DNA from: Toxorhynchites rutilus septentrionalis
Taxonomy: Eukaryota; Arthropoda; Insecta; Diptera; Culicidae
NCBI RefSeq assembly: GCF_029784135.1
Contig: NC_073744.1
Coordinates: 28,998,981-29,062,980, forward strand
Direction: 5' to 3'
Length of the DNA stretch: 64,000 nt
Positions 47,106-57,766 of the stretch are shown piece by piece (within the stretch, counting starts at the first letter, position 1; each line of letters begins with the position of its first letter). The notes beneath the pieces were generated by a model. That model did not search any database. It was not told the origin of the DNA and was given only the letters and a program-made list of their open reading frames with translations. Made by a program: the position numbers and the translations under genes.

Positions 47106-48753
47106 TATGAACCCTCACAGAACGGATACGTTAATATGCGAAAATGGTCTGCAAAAATTAGTATTAGATCCGATTAGCAGCCACAAGCAATACAAGAACT
47201 ACCAAAGGAAGCGGATGGTTAGTGTAGAGTGGTTCGAAGCGAAATTTATAACTTTGTAGCCTAAACAAATATATCTGGAAAGACGGAAAAAAACAAAATT
47301 TTCCAGAAATTTGGATACGAGGTTGCGCAGAATCAGATCATTTTTTTCCGGTAGATCACAGGAAGATTAAATCGCTAAAATCGCTGTATATATGCAAATA
47401 TTTAGTCAAAAGTCTGAGATAGGAAAAAACGATGCCACAATATCAGAAAAAAATTGAACAAAAACAACATTTAATTTACCATTATTTTCGAAATTATACA
47501 ATGCAGAAAAACAAGCGCAGTTCAGCGAAAACAACCGGTTGCGCGTCAATTGAATCAAAATAATCAGAATTTCAACCGAGCTATATTTCGCTTTACTATA
47601 TGCGCATATTTTTAGGTCAATCTTTTTATTTCGCCCAATAAAATGCTATAGGTGCAACGCCAACCCCCCCTTCAGGTACCACCTCTACCGTTTATCGGTA
47701 GGGCTGGGAATTCACTCGGCAGGATAGGACCGGGCAGAACAGAATGTAGGCCACGCAACGCTTAATTACATTTTTTTTGTTCCACCGAAACTAATAACTT
47801 TCATACAGAATTGAATTAAATATTCTGCATTTCCCTTGTGCTGGCCAGCCGCAAAGGGGGGTGTGGTTGGGGCAGAAAATAGGAGTATCTCGGCGGCGAG
47901 AAAGGGATTCATTAATTGAAATTATCGCGACAGGTAGTGTGAAATGAAGGAATAAATAAACGAACGCCCGCGTGGCGGTGAAGGGTTAATTGGTGCGCGA
48001 ACGAAATGGAACGCAATTTTGCATCCGTTCGATGCACTTAATTTGAAATTTCTCGCGAGGAAGGAATGAATGAGTGAATGAATAAATGAATTTGCTAGAT
48101 GGTTGGAAAAATGGCACATCGGAGCCAGTTTCGTGACAAATTTCCAATTCAAACAATCCAAACGGAGCACTGATTCACACACGCACACCGACTGCATCAG
48201 AGTAGGATGTGACACATTCTCACCATCAAACATTCATTGTTTTCCGTCACTGTCAATTGAATTCGAAAAAGCAAATTCGAGCGGATTCGAACAAAGGCCG
48301 CTCGAATCAAACAGTCACTACTCACACGACAGTGGCAGCTCGGCTTCGTGCGTATATATTATTTATATTACACTGTTCTTGTATGAACTATTCTAACAGT
48401 GTACCTTTGACAGCTCCATTTTCCTTTGAATTCGCGTTGATGGCATCCTCGATGACAGATATACAGTTTCGACGTTTGGTGGCGAAATCCATTTAGTGGG
48501 TTGAATTATTTCCTTTCAGATTAGCAGGCCCGAAGGCAATTTTTTAATTGGTAAAATTTGAATGAAATTTTTTACTAGATGGTATTTGATTACCTAAAAC
48601 TTCTTGTACTAATTTTTACATAATCATTTTTATATAACTTACCTGATATTTCTACTTAAACATATCACTATCAAAAACCGTGTTATTCAATTACTCAGAG
48701 TATAAAATTGATAAGAAAAAGTAGATTCTCATTCATAATCTTTAATTCAAGTA
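47106..48753. other. Unassigned stretch
   Basis: Short ORFs only (up to 103 codons), overlapping on both strands and unrecognised. The part at 47650-48500 is less AT-rich. Confidence 0.45.
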
Positions 48754-48880
48754 TACGAGGTCTGTTCAAAAACTATCGCGACATTCGAATTTACGCGGGT
48801 TACGTATATTCGATTCTAGATTTTTTTTGTGGCATTTTGTTGGTACTCATGTCTTTCAGTTATGCTGACAAGTAGGGTAA
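48754..48880 (+). mobile_element. Mariner-like terminus (solo)
   Basis: TATACGAGGTCTGTTCAAAA followed by ACTATCGCGACATTC resembles inverted termini of insect mariner-like elements. No transposase or opposite terminus follows before the palindromic element at about 48895. Confidence 0.45.
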
Positions 48881-48894
48881 ATGATCTTGGTTTG

Positions 48895-49037
48895 TCCGAT
48901 TTGGGGTGTTTTCACGAGACTAGTAAATGTAAAAAATGAGTACAAGATGGTAAAACTATTTTTGAAAAACTTTGTAACGTAACTCCTAAACATATATTTT
49001 TACCATTATGATGTATTCGGAAAAGTTGTTGACAATT
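48895..49037. repeat. Palindromic element H2, copy C, left fragment
   Basis: AAGATGGTAAAACTATTTTTG and CGTAACTCCTAAACATAT match copy B at 61800-61820 and 62192-62214. The copy has an internal deletion and is split by the LINE; it resumes at 54749. Confidence 0.7.
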
Positions 49038-49121
49038 TTTCCCCTGTTGGATGTGAACCACTGCGTCCATTATTCTGAACTATTGTGGTATATCCCATTT
49101 TTTTTGTACTCCGCTTCAAGC

Positions 49122-52100
49122 TTACCTACTACTTATTGATGAAGAAGTAGACTGAATGCTATAGCGAGATAGGTGCCAATCAGGAATACTCTGTTTGATA
49201 AATTTTATAATCCTGATCGGCGACGCAGACCAAATTTCCTTGGGCTCCAAAATAGCCTTATCAAGGTATTGCAGTCTGCGTCTAGTTAGAGCTCCACAAT
49301 TACAGAGCAAATGTTCCGAGGTTTCACTTTCGGTATAACAAAAACGACAAATATCATCTTGCACTAAACCTATGTTTTTGAGATGGTATTTACTCGGACA
49401 GTGTCCTGTTATAAGGCCTGTGATTGTGCCTAAGTCTTTCTTATTAAGACTCAGCAATTGATGAGTAATTTTAATACTCGGCGTGATAAATTTTTTTGAC
49501 TGGTTAAGTTGTACCGCCAACCAGTTGGCTAATACTTCCCGGTCTTCCCAGTTCTTCAGCTCACCTTTCAACACACAGTCAGATATTCCACAGAAAGGTT
49601 CTGGACCAGTGAAAGGTGAGCTTGAGCCGTTCCTGGCAAGTTCATCTGCTCGCTCGTTTCCCTCTATTCCACAATGGCCAGGAATCCAGTACAGTTGTAC
49701 CGAACTTATCCGACTTAGTTGCCGTAAGAGGAGAATGCATTCCCAGACAATTTTTGAGGAGCATTTAAAAGCATTTAGAGCTTTAAGTGCCGCTTGACTG
49801 TCTGAGAATATGCAGATGTTAGCATGTCTATATTTTCTTTTAAGGCAGACATTTGAGCATTCTATTATCGCAGCTATTTCTGCTTGAAAAACTGTTGGCC
49901 AGTTTCCCATAGCTACAGAGATTTTTGTTCTGGGACCATACACTCCAGCACCTGTTCTGATTCCCATTTTTGACCCATCAGTGTAGAACATGATTGAACC
50001 GTTACGAACACTGGGACCGCCTTCATTCCATATTGAACGAGAAGGCTCGATTACACTGTATGGAATGTCGTAGGTAGTCCTAGGTTCCATCCAATCACTG
50101 TTCATCTCTGAGGATGGTCCTACGGGTAAGAGATTCAGGATGCTCAAGTGACCAATTTTGTCTCCGTCTAGTATTTTTTTCCATTGTTTAAGCTTTAGAG
50201 CGCTTTTCTTAGCCTCTAGCTGAACATGTTGGTTCAGAGGTAGCAAGTGAAGGATAGCCTCCAGTGCCTTCGAGGGTGTGCTTCGCATTGCTCCAGTAAT
50301 TGCAATGCATGCTAGTCGTTGGAGTTTGTTCAGCTTTTTTGTAGCTACAGTCTCCTTGGTCTTTGGCCACCAGACTAATGAGGCATAGGTTATTCTGGGC
50401 CGCACAATGGCAGTGTAGACCCACATTACCATTTTTGGTTTAAGACCCCATGTTCTTCCTATCATTTTAGAACATGCCCATAGGGCTGTATTGGCCTTAC
50501 TGATTATTGCATCTAAGTGTGCATTCCAGTTGAGTTTAGCATCTAGGATAACACCTAGATATTTCACTGAAGCGCTGCATTTTATTTCCACTTCCCCAAG
50601 ATATAAAGACTGCAGATGCTGTTTTTTCTTTTTGGTGAATGGAACAATTGTTGTTTTCGAGGGATTTATGCTCAGACCTTCTGTGGTACACCAATTTTGT
50701 GTTAGGTTTAAGGCCATCTGCATTCTACTCGATATCACGTCGTCGAACTTGCCTCGTATCATTATGACTAGATCATCGGCGAAGCCCACAATTTCAAAAC
50801 CTTTTGCCTCTAAACTTGTCAGAAGGTCGTCAACTACTAGTGACCAAAGGAGAGGTGATAGAACGCCTCCTTGTGGGCAACCTTTTGTTGCAATCACATA
50901 ATTAGACGACCCGCCCAGCTCCGAGGTGATTTTTCTTTGTGTGAGCATGCCATGAATCCATTCGACTATACAGTTATCAAAGTGTCTTCTTCTCATTGCC
51001 TGTGCCATTGATAGATAAGAAGCATTATCAAAAGCACCTTCGATGTCAAGAAACGCACATAATGCGGTTTCTTTTGACAAGAGAGATTTTTCAATTTTTG
51101 TCACAAGCATGTGTAGTGCTGTTATTGTGGATTTGCCTGATTGGTAGGCAAACTGGTATTTGGATAGTGGGTGTTTGGACATGAATACAGACTTTATGTA
51201 TTCATATAATACTTTTTCCATAGTTTTCAACAGTATTGATGATAAACTAATTGGTCTAAAAGCCTTTGGAAGTGATTTGTCGCGTTTTCCCGCTTTTGGG
51301 ATGAAAACTACTTTCACAAGTCTCCATATCGAAGGAATGTGCTCTAGTATCAGACTTGCCTTAAAGATCTCGATTAGAGACGGAATTAGTTTTGATTCTC
51401 CATTTTGAATCAAGGCTGGAAAAATCCCGTCTGCACCTGCAGATTTGTAAGGTAGAAAGGATCTCACCGCGTTTGCTACTCTGGCCCTCGTGAAGACTAA
51501 CCCAGCAACTATGTTAGCGACATCCTTTGCACTATCGGGTCGTATGAGACGCCTTCGAGAGCATATTGTGTCGCCATTATAGCCAGGATTTGTGTCCGAG
51601 TGGACAGATGTAGATCCCGGAAAGTGAGTCTTCATCAGTAAGTCTAGTACTTCTGAGGGGGTTTTTGTGAACGAACCGTCGTCCTTTTTAAGCGATCCAA
51701 GCCCGTTCGAGTGGTCTTTTGCCAAAGTCTTGTTGAGTCTAGCAACGACTGGGGTATTTTCAATGCTTTCGCAGTTATATACCCAGGATTTTCGTTTAGA
51801 TCGTCTCAGTTTTCTACTGTACTCAGTTAGGGCTCTCTTATATTGAGACCAGTCCGAGGTAATTTTTGCTCTGTTGAACAATTTACGCGCCGTTTTGCGA
51901 AGCCGTTCGAGCCTTTTATTCCACCAAGGAACGTTTCTTGTCGAAGAAACTTTTCTCAGTGGGCAATTACTGTTGTAGGCAGAGATTATCGTTTCATTTA
52001 ATTCTTTTGTAGCTGATTCAATCTGTTGAATCGACCTTATTTTTGAGTTTAGAGTTTTAGACTCGAGTTCAAGTGCATACCGATCCCAATTGGTTTTTTT

Positions 52101-52811
52101 GGGATCTCGGTATTCTCTCTGAACTTCCATGCCACCATTCCATTCAAAAATAATGTGTCTATGATCAGACAAAGACGCCTCATCGGAAACGTGCCAGTTA
52201 TGGATATTTTCTTGAATAGCCGGACTGCACAGCGTTAGATCTAAGACTTCTTGTCTGATAACGTTAATGAAGGTTGGTTCATTCCCTTTGTTAGCAATAT
52301 CTATGTTGTTTGACGAGAGAAATTCTAAAAGACACTCACCTCGGTAGTTGATATCCGTACTTGCCCACATGGTGTGATGAGCGTTGGCATCACATCCGAT
52401 TATGAAGTCCTTGTTAATTTCCCTGCAGTAGTTTACAAACGCCGCTACCTCTCGTGGAGGAACCTCAGGAACGTCGCCTGGAAAGTAAGCCGACGCAATT
52501 ACGATGTCGGCCCTTCCTTTGGCGGTAGGAACTTCCACTCTGATCGCGACGATGTCCCTTTGAATGAACTCTGTAATAGGAAAGCATTTAATGTTTGCAT
52601 TTACTAAGACAGCAGCTCTTGGGGAGTCATGCTTGTCATCATAGAACAACTTATATGAACCTGTTTGAATACCTAGTATTCTTCCTTTGTGAACCCAAGG
52701 CTCTTGTATAAGAGCTAGATCCACAGCGTCTTTTGTAAACCTCCTGGATAGCACGCTCGACGCTGCTTTGGCGTGGTGGAGGTTTATTTGCAGAACTTTA
52801 GTGTTCTGCAT
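49122..52811 (-). CDS. LINE ORF2: endonuclease, reverse transcriptase, RNase H
   Basis: The protein nicks target DNA and reverse-transcribes the element's RNA at the nick. The N-terminal APE-type endonuclease (residues 1-225) shows LIQEPW (34-39), GCDANAHH (139-146) and LSDHR (214-218). The reverse transcriptase (about 440-770) shows FLDIEGAFD (587-595), GCPQGGVLSP (644-653) and FADD (677-680). The RNase H domain (about 940-1065) has YTDGS (Asp945), Glu978, SDSQ (Asp1004) and NERADELA (Asp1055), so the catalytic set is complete. A C-terminal CRFC-x8-H-x2-C motif (1155-1170) follows. The 1229-residue length is normal for the I group. ATG at 52811 lies 26 bases after the ORF1 stop; reinitiation or a bypass is likely. 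I see no frameshift or stop. The clade within the I group (I, Nimb, Loner, R1-like) is not resolved. Confidence 0.93.
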   Translation of the reverse strand: MQNTKVLQINLHHAKAASSVLSRRFTKDAVDLALIQEPWVHKGRILGIQTGSYKLFYDDKHDSPRAAVLVNANIKCFPITEFIQRDIVAIRVEVPTAKGRADIVIASAYFPGDVPEVPPREVAAFVNYCREINKDFIIGCDANAHHTMWASTDINYRGECLLEFLSSNNIDIANKGNEPTFINVIRQEVLDLTLCSPAIQENIHNWHVSDEASLSDHRHIIFEWNGGMEVQREYRDPKKTNWDRYALELESKTLNSKIRSIQQIESATKELNETIISAYNSNCPLRKVSSTRNVPWWNKRLERLRKTARKLFNRAKITSDWSQYKRALTEYSRKLRRSKRKSWVYNCESIENTPVVARLNKTLAKDHSNGLGSLKKDDGSFTKTPSEVLDLLMKTHFPGSTSVHSDTNPGYNGDTICSRRRLIRPDSAKDVANIVAGLVFTRARVANAVRSFLPYKSAGADGIFPALIQNGESKLIPSLIEIFKASLILEHIPSIWRLVKVVFIPKAGKRDKSLPKAFRPISLSSILLKTMEKVLYEYIKSVFMSKHPLSKYQFAYQSGKSTITALHMLVTKIEKSLLSKETALCAFLDIEGAFDNASYLSMAQAMRRRHFDNCIVEWIHGMLTQRKITSELGGSSNYVIATKGCPQGGVLSPLLWSLVVDDLLTSLEAKGFEIVGFADDLVIMIRGKFDDVISSRMQMALNLTQNWCTTEGLSINPSKTTIVPFTKKKKQHLQSLYLGEVEIKCSASVKYLGVILDAKLNWNAHLDAIISKANTALWACSKMIGRTWGLKPKMVMWVYTAIVRPRITYASLVWWPKTKETVATKKLNKLQRLACIAITGAMRSTPSKALEAILHLLPLNQHVQLEAKKSALKLKQWKKILDGDKIGHLSILNLLPVGPSSEMNSDWMEPRTTYDIPYSVIEPSRSIWNEGGPSVRNGSIMFYTDGSKMGIRTGAGVYGPRTKISVAMGNWPTVFQAEIAAIIECSNVCLKRKYRHANICIFSDSQAALKALNAFKCSSKIVWECILLLRQLSRISSVQLYWIPGHCGIEGNERADELARNGSSSPFTGPEPFCGISDCVLKGELKNWEDREVLANWLAVQLNQSKKFITPSIKITHQLLSLNKKDLGTITGLITGHCPSKYHLKNIGLVQDDICRFCYTESETSEHLLCNCGALTRRRLQYLDKAILEPKEIWSASPIRIIKFIKQSIPDWHLSRYSIQSTSSSISSR

Positions 52812-52837
52812 TAGGTTGGGTTATCCGATCTGGTGGT

Positions 52838-54598
52838 TCATTTGGGAGGATCGGAGTCCCATCTGTTTTTTTTGAAAATCAGGTCAGGTTTTTTGCTTGT
52901 TCCAGCTTCCGTATTCGTATTAGATCTGGGATGGGTATGAAGAAACTCACCTTTTTTACTTGGCACAATCGAGGTTCCTAACCTGTTTGCGATAACCATT
53001 GAGTTCGTACCGCTTGGGCCGGGAATACTCAGGATGCCAAGCTTCTTATTTTTCGGAGAATCTTCACGAGGGCGCTTTGGTTTTCCAGAAACCCTTCTGC
53101 CGACTTCTTGAGTTTTTTGTGGTTCCACTATTTTGGAGTCACTAGTCTCTGAAGACTTCAGGTTTCCTGGGTTTTTGGAATTATTAGGTTCCTCGTTTTT
53201 TGGCCCCAGATCTCCTTTGAATACACCGGAGCTTTTATGGATTATGACTTGGCGCTGCTTTGGATTTGTTTTCCTCAGCTTAGTTTCGCCAAATCGGAAG
53301 TTTATGTTGAAGTTTGTGCTAGTTAGTTGACGCATCGAAGCTTCGTCGACTGTTAGCGTCCAGTCCGCGTGAATTTCGTTGGGATTGGATCTCTTTAGTA
53401 TTCGCCATTTATCGGTGGAGAGATTTTCATTTTGACTCTCAATGAGGCTTTTGAGTCTCTCGTCGCTGAATGTTGCGCTTTGTGGGAAAAAGGCATGGAG
53501 AATTTTTGGACGCGGAATATTTTTGGCGTCTAGAGCAACCAGTTTGATGTTGTCGTCTAGGATTATCCCGGGAACCACTTTCTTCAACCATTCCGAAGTT
53601 TGATGATCTTTGCACGAAAGGATTAGATAACCTGACTTATACGAGCAATTGAAAAATTTGGGCTTAACCGGCTCGTTTCTTTGTTGCTCTATTGCAGTGA
53701 GTAGAGCATTCAGGATGGAATCTAACTAAGCCGTAGTAAGATCGGTGTTGGGATAGTCCTCCGGGAGTATTCCAACTTTGATCTGTTCCAAAGCTTCCTT
53801 GAAGGAGATTCCAGTTTCGACAGAAGTTATTGTGGAGTCTTTGTTTTGAAGAGTGTTTCGAGCATCTTTTTTTTGCTCGTTCAACCCCGCTCTTTTACGG
53901 GGGCAGAGATTTTGTTTGGATTTTTTGAGAATCGGTTTTTCGTCACTACTAGGTAGTTCCGATCCTCGGGGGCGTTTTGCTGGTCCAGAGATGTGCTGAC
54001 TCAGTGCTTGCTGCCGAGCTTCCTTTGCAGGGATCCCGGCTGCGACCAAGTTCTTCAGCCTCCTTCTCTGACCCTTGGTGAGGTTTTTCTTCCACGAAGA
54101 GTGGACCTCGGCTGAATCTAGCGCTTTAGGTTCAGTTTTTGTAGTGACGTTACTTTCGTCACTATCATCCTCTAGCGACTCACAACGAGTCGGGGTGTTG
54201 AGGATGGAAGAGGAACAGGACTGAACATCCGCAGGTGCGTCACTCAGTACTTCATCCTCTTCGACATTCATAGAGTCGACCTCTATGACGATTTTTTCCG
54301 ACAGAGAGAGGCTGCCGGAACCCGGAAGATTTTTGTTTTTTGTTGAATTATTCATGAAATTCCCACGAGTTGCGCGGTAAAGAAGTTCAACTGCATCAGT
54401 GACCCGCTTAATGCAGAGGGGGCAGACGATACTGTGGAGGGTGCCCTGGTACTCCACAGGCTCCGTTAGAGGCAGGGTATTTGATTGAAACCCCCCCAAC
54501 CATTCATCCCTCAGCACGGGTCGCGTCACACCTTGGATTAGGGGTTTATCCATTACTTTCTTTCCATAATAACCATGGATAACAGCTATTACAACCAT
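52838..54598 (-). CDS. LINE ORF1 with one in-frame amber codon
   Basis: ORF1 proteins bind the element RNA and accompany it to the target. From ATG at 54598 the frame is open for 290 codons, hits TAG (53726-53728), then stays open in the same frame to the TGA at 52838. With the amber read through, the protein is about 586 residues. The part around the stop (VGILPEDYPNTDL before, then TAIEQQ, CSYKSGYLILSC and EWLKKVVPG after) fits a DUF4780-type domain, common in insect retroelement ORF1 proteins, and the stop falls where that family often has Gln. Upstream are a CPLC pair (about residues 59-62) and acidic and basic low-complexity regions; downstream is a Lys/Pro-rich tail. No CCHC knuckles were seen. 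A CAG to TAG change is the simplest cause. Confidence 0.8.
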
Positions 54599-54639
54599 CC
54601 TCCTTTTAGGGGCTTTGGACCCACTGCTCCTGTTCTCAA

Positions 54640-54715
54640 TAGTTTCAGGTTCTTATACGGACATGCTATTATCAAGATAATTTCAGGTTCTTACAAGGAC
54701 ATGCCATTATCGAGA
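54640..54715 (-). repeat. Tandem units in the LINE 5'UTR
   Basis: TTTCAGGTTCTTAYACGGACATG-like text occurs twice about 38 bases apart (54644 and 54682; the first 20 bases match with one or two changes). Tandem 5' units in LINEs can carry the internal Pol II promoter; that role is inferred. Confidence 0.6.
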
Positions 54716-54748
54716 TCCGTCATTCGCAGGCGGAGTTTGTTGACAATT

Positions 54749-54905
54749 ATAAGCAAACTCATAAAATTTCATGAACATGGCGGTATAACACGATAAACAT
54801 ATTAAAAAAGCCTATTTACTATAAAAAAAGACAATAAATTAGAAACATTTTTTTAAATATCTCGAAAATGGCTGCATTTAGAAGATGGAGAGCAAGATAT
54901 TAGAA
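54749..54905. repeat. Palindromic element H2, copy C, right fragment
   Basis: It continues the copy split by the LINE: ATAAGCAAACTCATAAAATT and CATGAACATGGCGGTATAAC match copy A at 15625-15665. Similarity stops near 54905, so this copy is truncated. Confidence 0.7.
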
Positions 54906-55640
54906 GAGGTTACGGAGACAGTCAAAATTCAGCCCATGTAATTGTTCACAGTAAGTTTTAAGCCGAAATTAATTTTATGGTGAAGAGTGTGTGTATATCT
55001 GGGATTGTTTATGTAGATTTGTGAGTATCATCACTCCTTGCAATCCTCGTACCTACAATCGCATGGGAACGAAAGTTAAGAACACTTCATTTTGAGAATA
55101 CACATAGCATTTTGAGCTTCTGGAACAATTTGCGATAAAGTGCTCCTCGAATATACTCCAAAGTTCGATCGATCGGTTCAAAAAACGACTGAACGTATCA
55201 ATATCAAACGTTCACATGTGCTTCGGGGAGACAGTAGGCCAAAAATTTTTCTGCCAACATTATAGCTTACTGCAATGTTTGCAAGTTTTTGGCACTTTTC
55301 CGTAATCGATGCAAAAAAAAGTAACATTTTTTTCGTTGAAGCAAAAAAATTAACTTATACAATACTTATTCGATTTTTCAAAACTACTTTTCGGTTTGCG
55401 GTGCGATAATTGTTTATTGAATTGTTCATCATCAAAGTCGAAGAGGTAATTTTTCAATCAAACTTTTATGCCTTCCCGATACTACCCGATGCCACCGTAT
55501 CCTACATGGAGTTTTGAAATAATGTACATCTCATCTTTATGCGATGGTTTTTCACGAAGTTACAGCCTGTCATAAATCACATAAAAATTTCGACATTGCA
55601 CTCTGTTTCTCTATTTTTTTTTCTCAAGCGTATTCATTCG
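54906..55640. other. Unassigned stretch
   Basis: No gene or repeat partner was recognised. Confidence 0.5.
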
Positions 55641-55642
55641 CA

Positions 55643-56239
55643 TCTATATAAATAAAAATGATTTGGTGTCCGTTCTTCACGATTTAACTCAAGAACGGAG
55701 CAACGGATTTGAACATTCAGTATCAGGATTGATGCGTCTTAGCCTGCGTCAGGTTTTGATGCCAAAAAAGTTATGAAAACCATTCGGAAAGTTGGAAAAT
55801 TTGAAAGTCATTTTTTTAGCAAATTTTGTATGGAAGTTGAAAAACCGGAAAGTCATTTTTTAGCAAATTTGATGATTTCATTTGAACAGTCAGTATCAGG
55901 TTTGATTCGTCTTAGTCTGCGTCAGGTTTATATGTCAAAAAAGTTATGGAAACTATTCGGAAAGATAGAAAATTGAAGTCTTTTTTTTTAATAAATGTTG
56001 TATGGAAGTTGAAAAACTGGAAAGTCATTTTTTTAGCAAATTTGATGGTTTCATTTGAACAATCAGTATCAGGATTGATGCGTCTTAGTCTGCGTCAGGC
56101 TAATATGCCTAAACAGAAATTATATATAGATAATATAGATAACGTGCAGAAAAATAATTTCTGTGGGGATTTGAGTGTTCGAAATTATTTAAATTAAAGT
56201 ATCAATTGTTGGTGGGACGAAGTTCGCTGGGTCAGTTAG
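55643..56239 (+). mobile_element. Non-autonomous Helitron with internal triplication
   Basis: It starts TCTATATAAATAAAAATG after host A (55642) and ends GGGTCAGTTAG before host T (56240), as expected for Helitron insertion between A and T. Inside, a unit containing CAGTATCAGGATTGATGCGT, CTGCGTCAGG and GGAAAGTCATTTTTTTAGC occurs three times, beginning near 55718, 55888 and 56058 (period about 170 bases). There is no Rep/helicase. A second 5' end lies at 63743 and a second 3' end at 8111 (reversed). Confidence 0.75.
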
Positions 56240-56240
56240 T

Positions 56241-57766
56241 ACAAAATAACTTCAATTATTTCTCTGCCAATGTTTGATTGTTGTGATTCCACCCCGTCAA
56301 CAATAACACCACACAGTTTGCGCATTCAAATTACAAAGCGTTATCCGACACCACTACAAATATACACCTATACACACCAAATGCAAAGCACACCGAAGAC
56401 GGGCTTAGAAAAACAGAGTGCGATATCGTTAATACAGCTATCACAGCGCCCGCTGGTAATGGCTATTGCTACAACGGCAGCGGTCACAAATGCGATTACG
56501 GTTCACTGAATGTGGGGGGTGTAATTGAGGTCGATGGTCGTTGGCGATATAAACAACCGAGTAGTGGAAAGGTGTTTGCAGTCAGCAGCCATTTCCCAGA
56601 AATTTCGTGTGCGTTAACGAAGCCCCGATGCCGGTAATCATCATCATTATCAGTCGAGCTAAAATTATAATGCTGCAGTTGATTCGAGCGCGCCCACAGC
56701 CGCCCATTAGTTAACGTTTTTCCTCCGTTTTTGCAGGGTGTGCAAATGCACATATCGTACAAATTGCAGCAGCCGAGAAGTGGTAACGACAACGACGAAT
56801 GAGCGACGAGAAAAACTGCTGATGCAGCAAATGGGGAATTGGGAGGAAAAATGCAATTTCGTCGTCAATTTTTCATCAAGTTACACATCGTCGCGTGCGC
56901 TCGAATTCGACGCCGTGTTGTGACACTTCGCAGAGAACGAGGGAATTGAAATTTATTTCTGAATCGATTTACATTGCTGTCTCTCCTCTAAGTTGTCTGT
57001 ATTCGATTTTTTTATTTGTTTACGCACCGCGTTGGAAGTGACGAATAAACATTGCATCTTCCAGTCAATCTAGGTATTGTCTAATCATATTCGATCATTC
57101 TGTTGTTTATCAACAACGCAACCACGCAATCCACGTGCTCCACCTATCATGGCGTCCCTGAACAGCTATAATAAATGATACAGCATCAACTGTGGCACCT
57201 TCCAGGGATGGATAATTGTTTACGAACGCTAGCCGCGTCAACGGCGCTCTGGTGGCGTCTTTTAATTAGGGGCCATAATTTGGGTCCCAAACTCGTTAGT
57301 GCAATCTCTATTGGGTTGGAAGACACTTAGGCTGTTTTAAAATTATAAATTTTGACTGAAAATTTTCACATCATGTCATTTAATTACTTGAAACACGTAT
57401 TTCTGACTTTTATTTAACCATTTGTCGGTACATGTCCAACATTTTTGTTTGTTTCTAGCTGTCACCTATCGATCCATAGAGCCAAGTCTTGTGAAATAAG
57501 TGTTGCACATTTTTTTTTTTTTTAATTAAACGAACGCGAATTCTGATTCCTCTGTAGTGTTTATGGAAGCGTTTGTACTGTGTTTTAGCGCCAAGATTTC
57601 TTAATAGAATTAAATAGATTTGAATTGAAAATATAAAACCTCAAACATATTTTTTTATTTTTAGGTATAGAACTATTGCTTTATATTCTACTTCGTCTTT
57701 TTTAGCTAGAATAGTTTGAATGGGTATCTTATTGATCAATATTGGAGATCTAGATCTGATTGAATG
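56241..57766. other. Unassigned stretch with a weak exon candidate
   Basis: At about 56737, tcctccgtttttgcag forms a good splice acceptor, followed by a 62-codon open frame ending at TGA 56921-56923 that reads plausibly (NERREKLLMQQMGNWEEKC). No family was recognised. An opposite-strand ORF overlaps the upstream part (56496-56792). It may be a terminal exon or chance. Confidence 0.25.

Larger units (their letters stand above)
49038..54736 (-). mobile_element. Full-length I-like LINE with 12-bp target-site duplication
   Basis: A perfect TTGTTGACAATT flanks the element (49026-49037 and 54737-54748). Joining the flanks restores the palindromic element H2 as seen at 62225-62250, so the boundaries are exact to a base or two. 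The order on the minus strand is a 5'UTR with two ~38-bp tandem units (54640-54715), ORF1, a 26-base gap, ORF2 and an ~85-base 3'UTR ending GGGGAAA. It has no long poly-A tail. The intact ORF2 and perfect duplication indicate a fairly recent insertion. Confidence 0.9.

Noticed and set aside
49483..49797. 104-codon plus-strand ORF and several others across 49-54 kb
   Set aside because: They are antisense shadows of the LINE ORF2 and ORF1.
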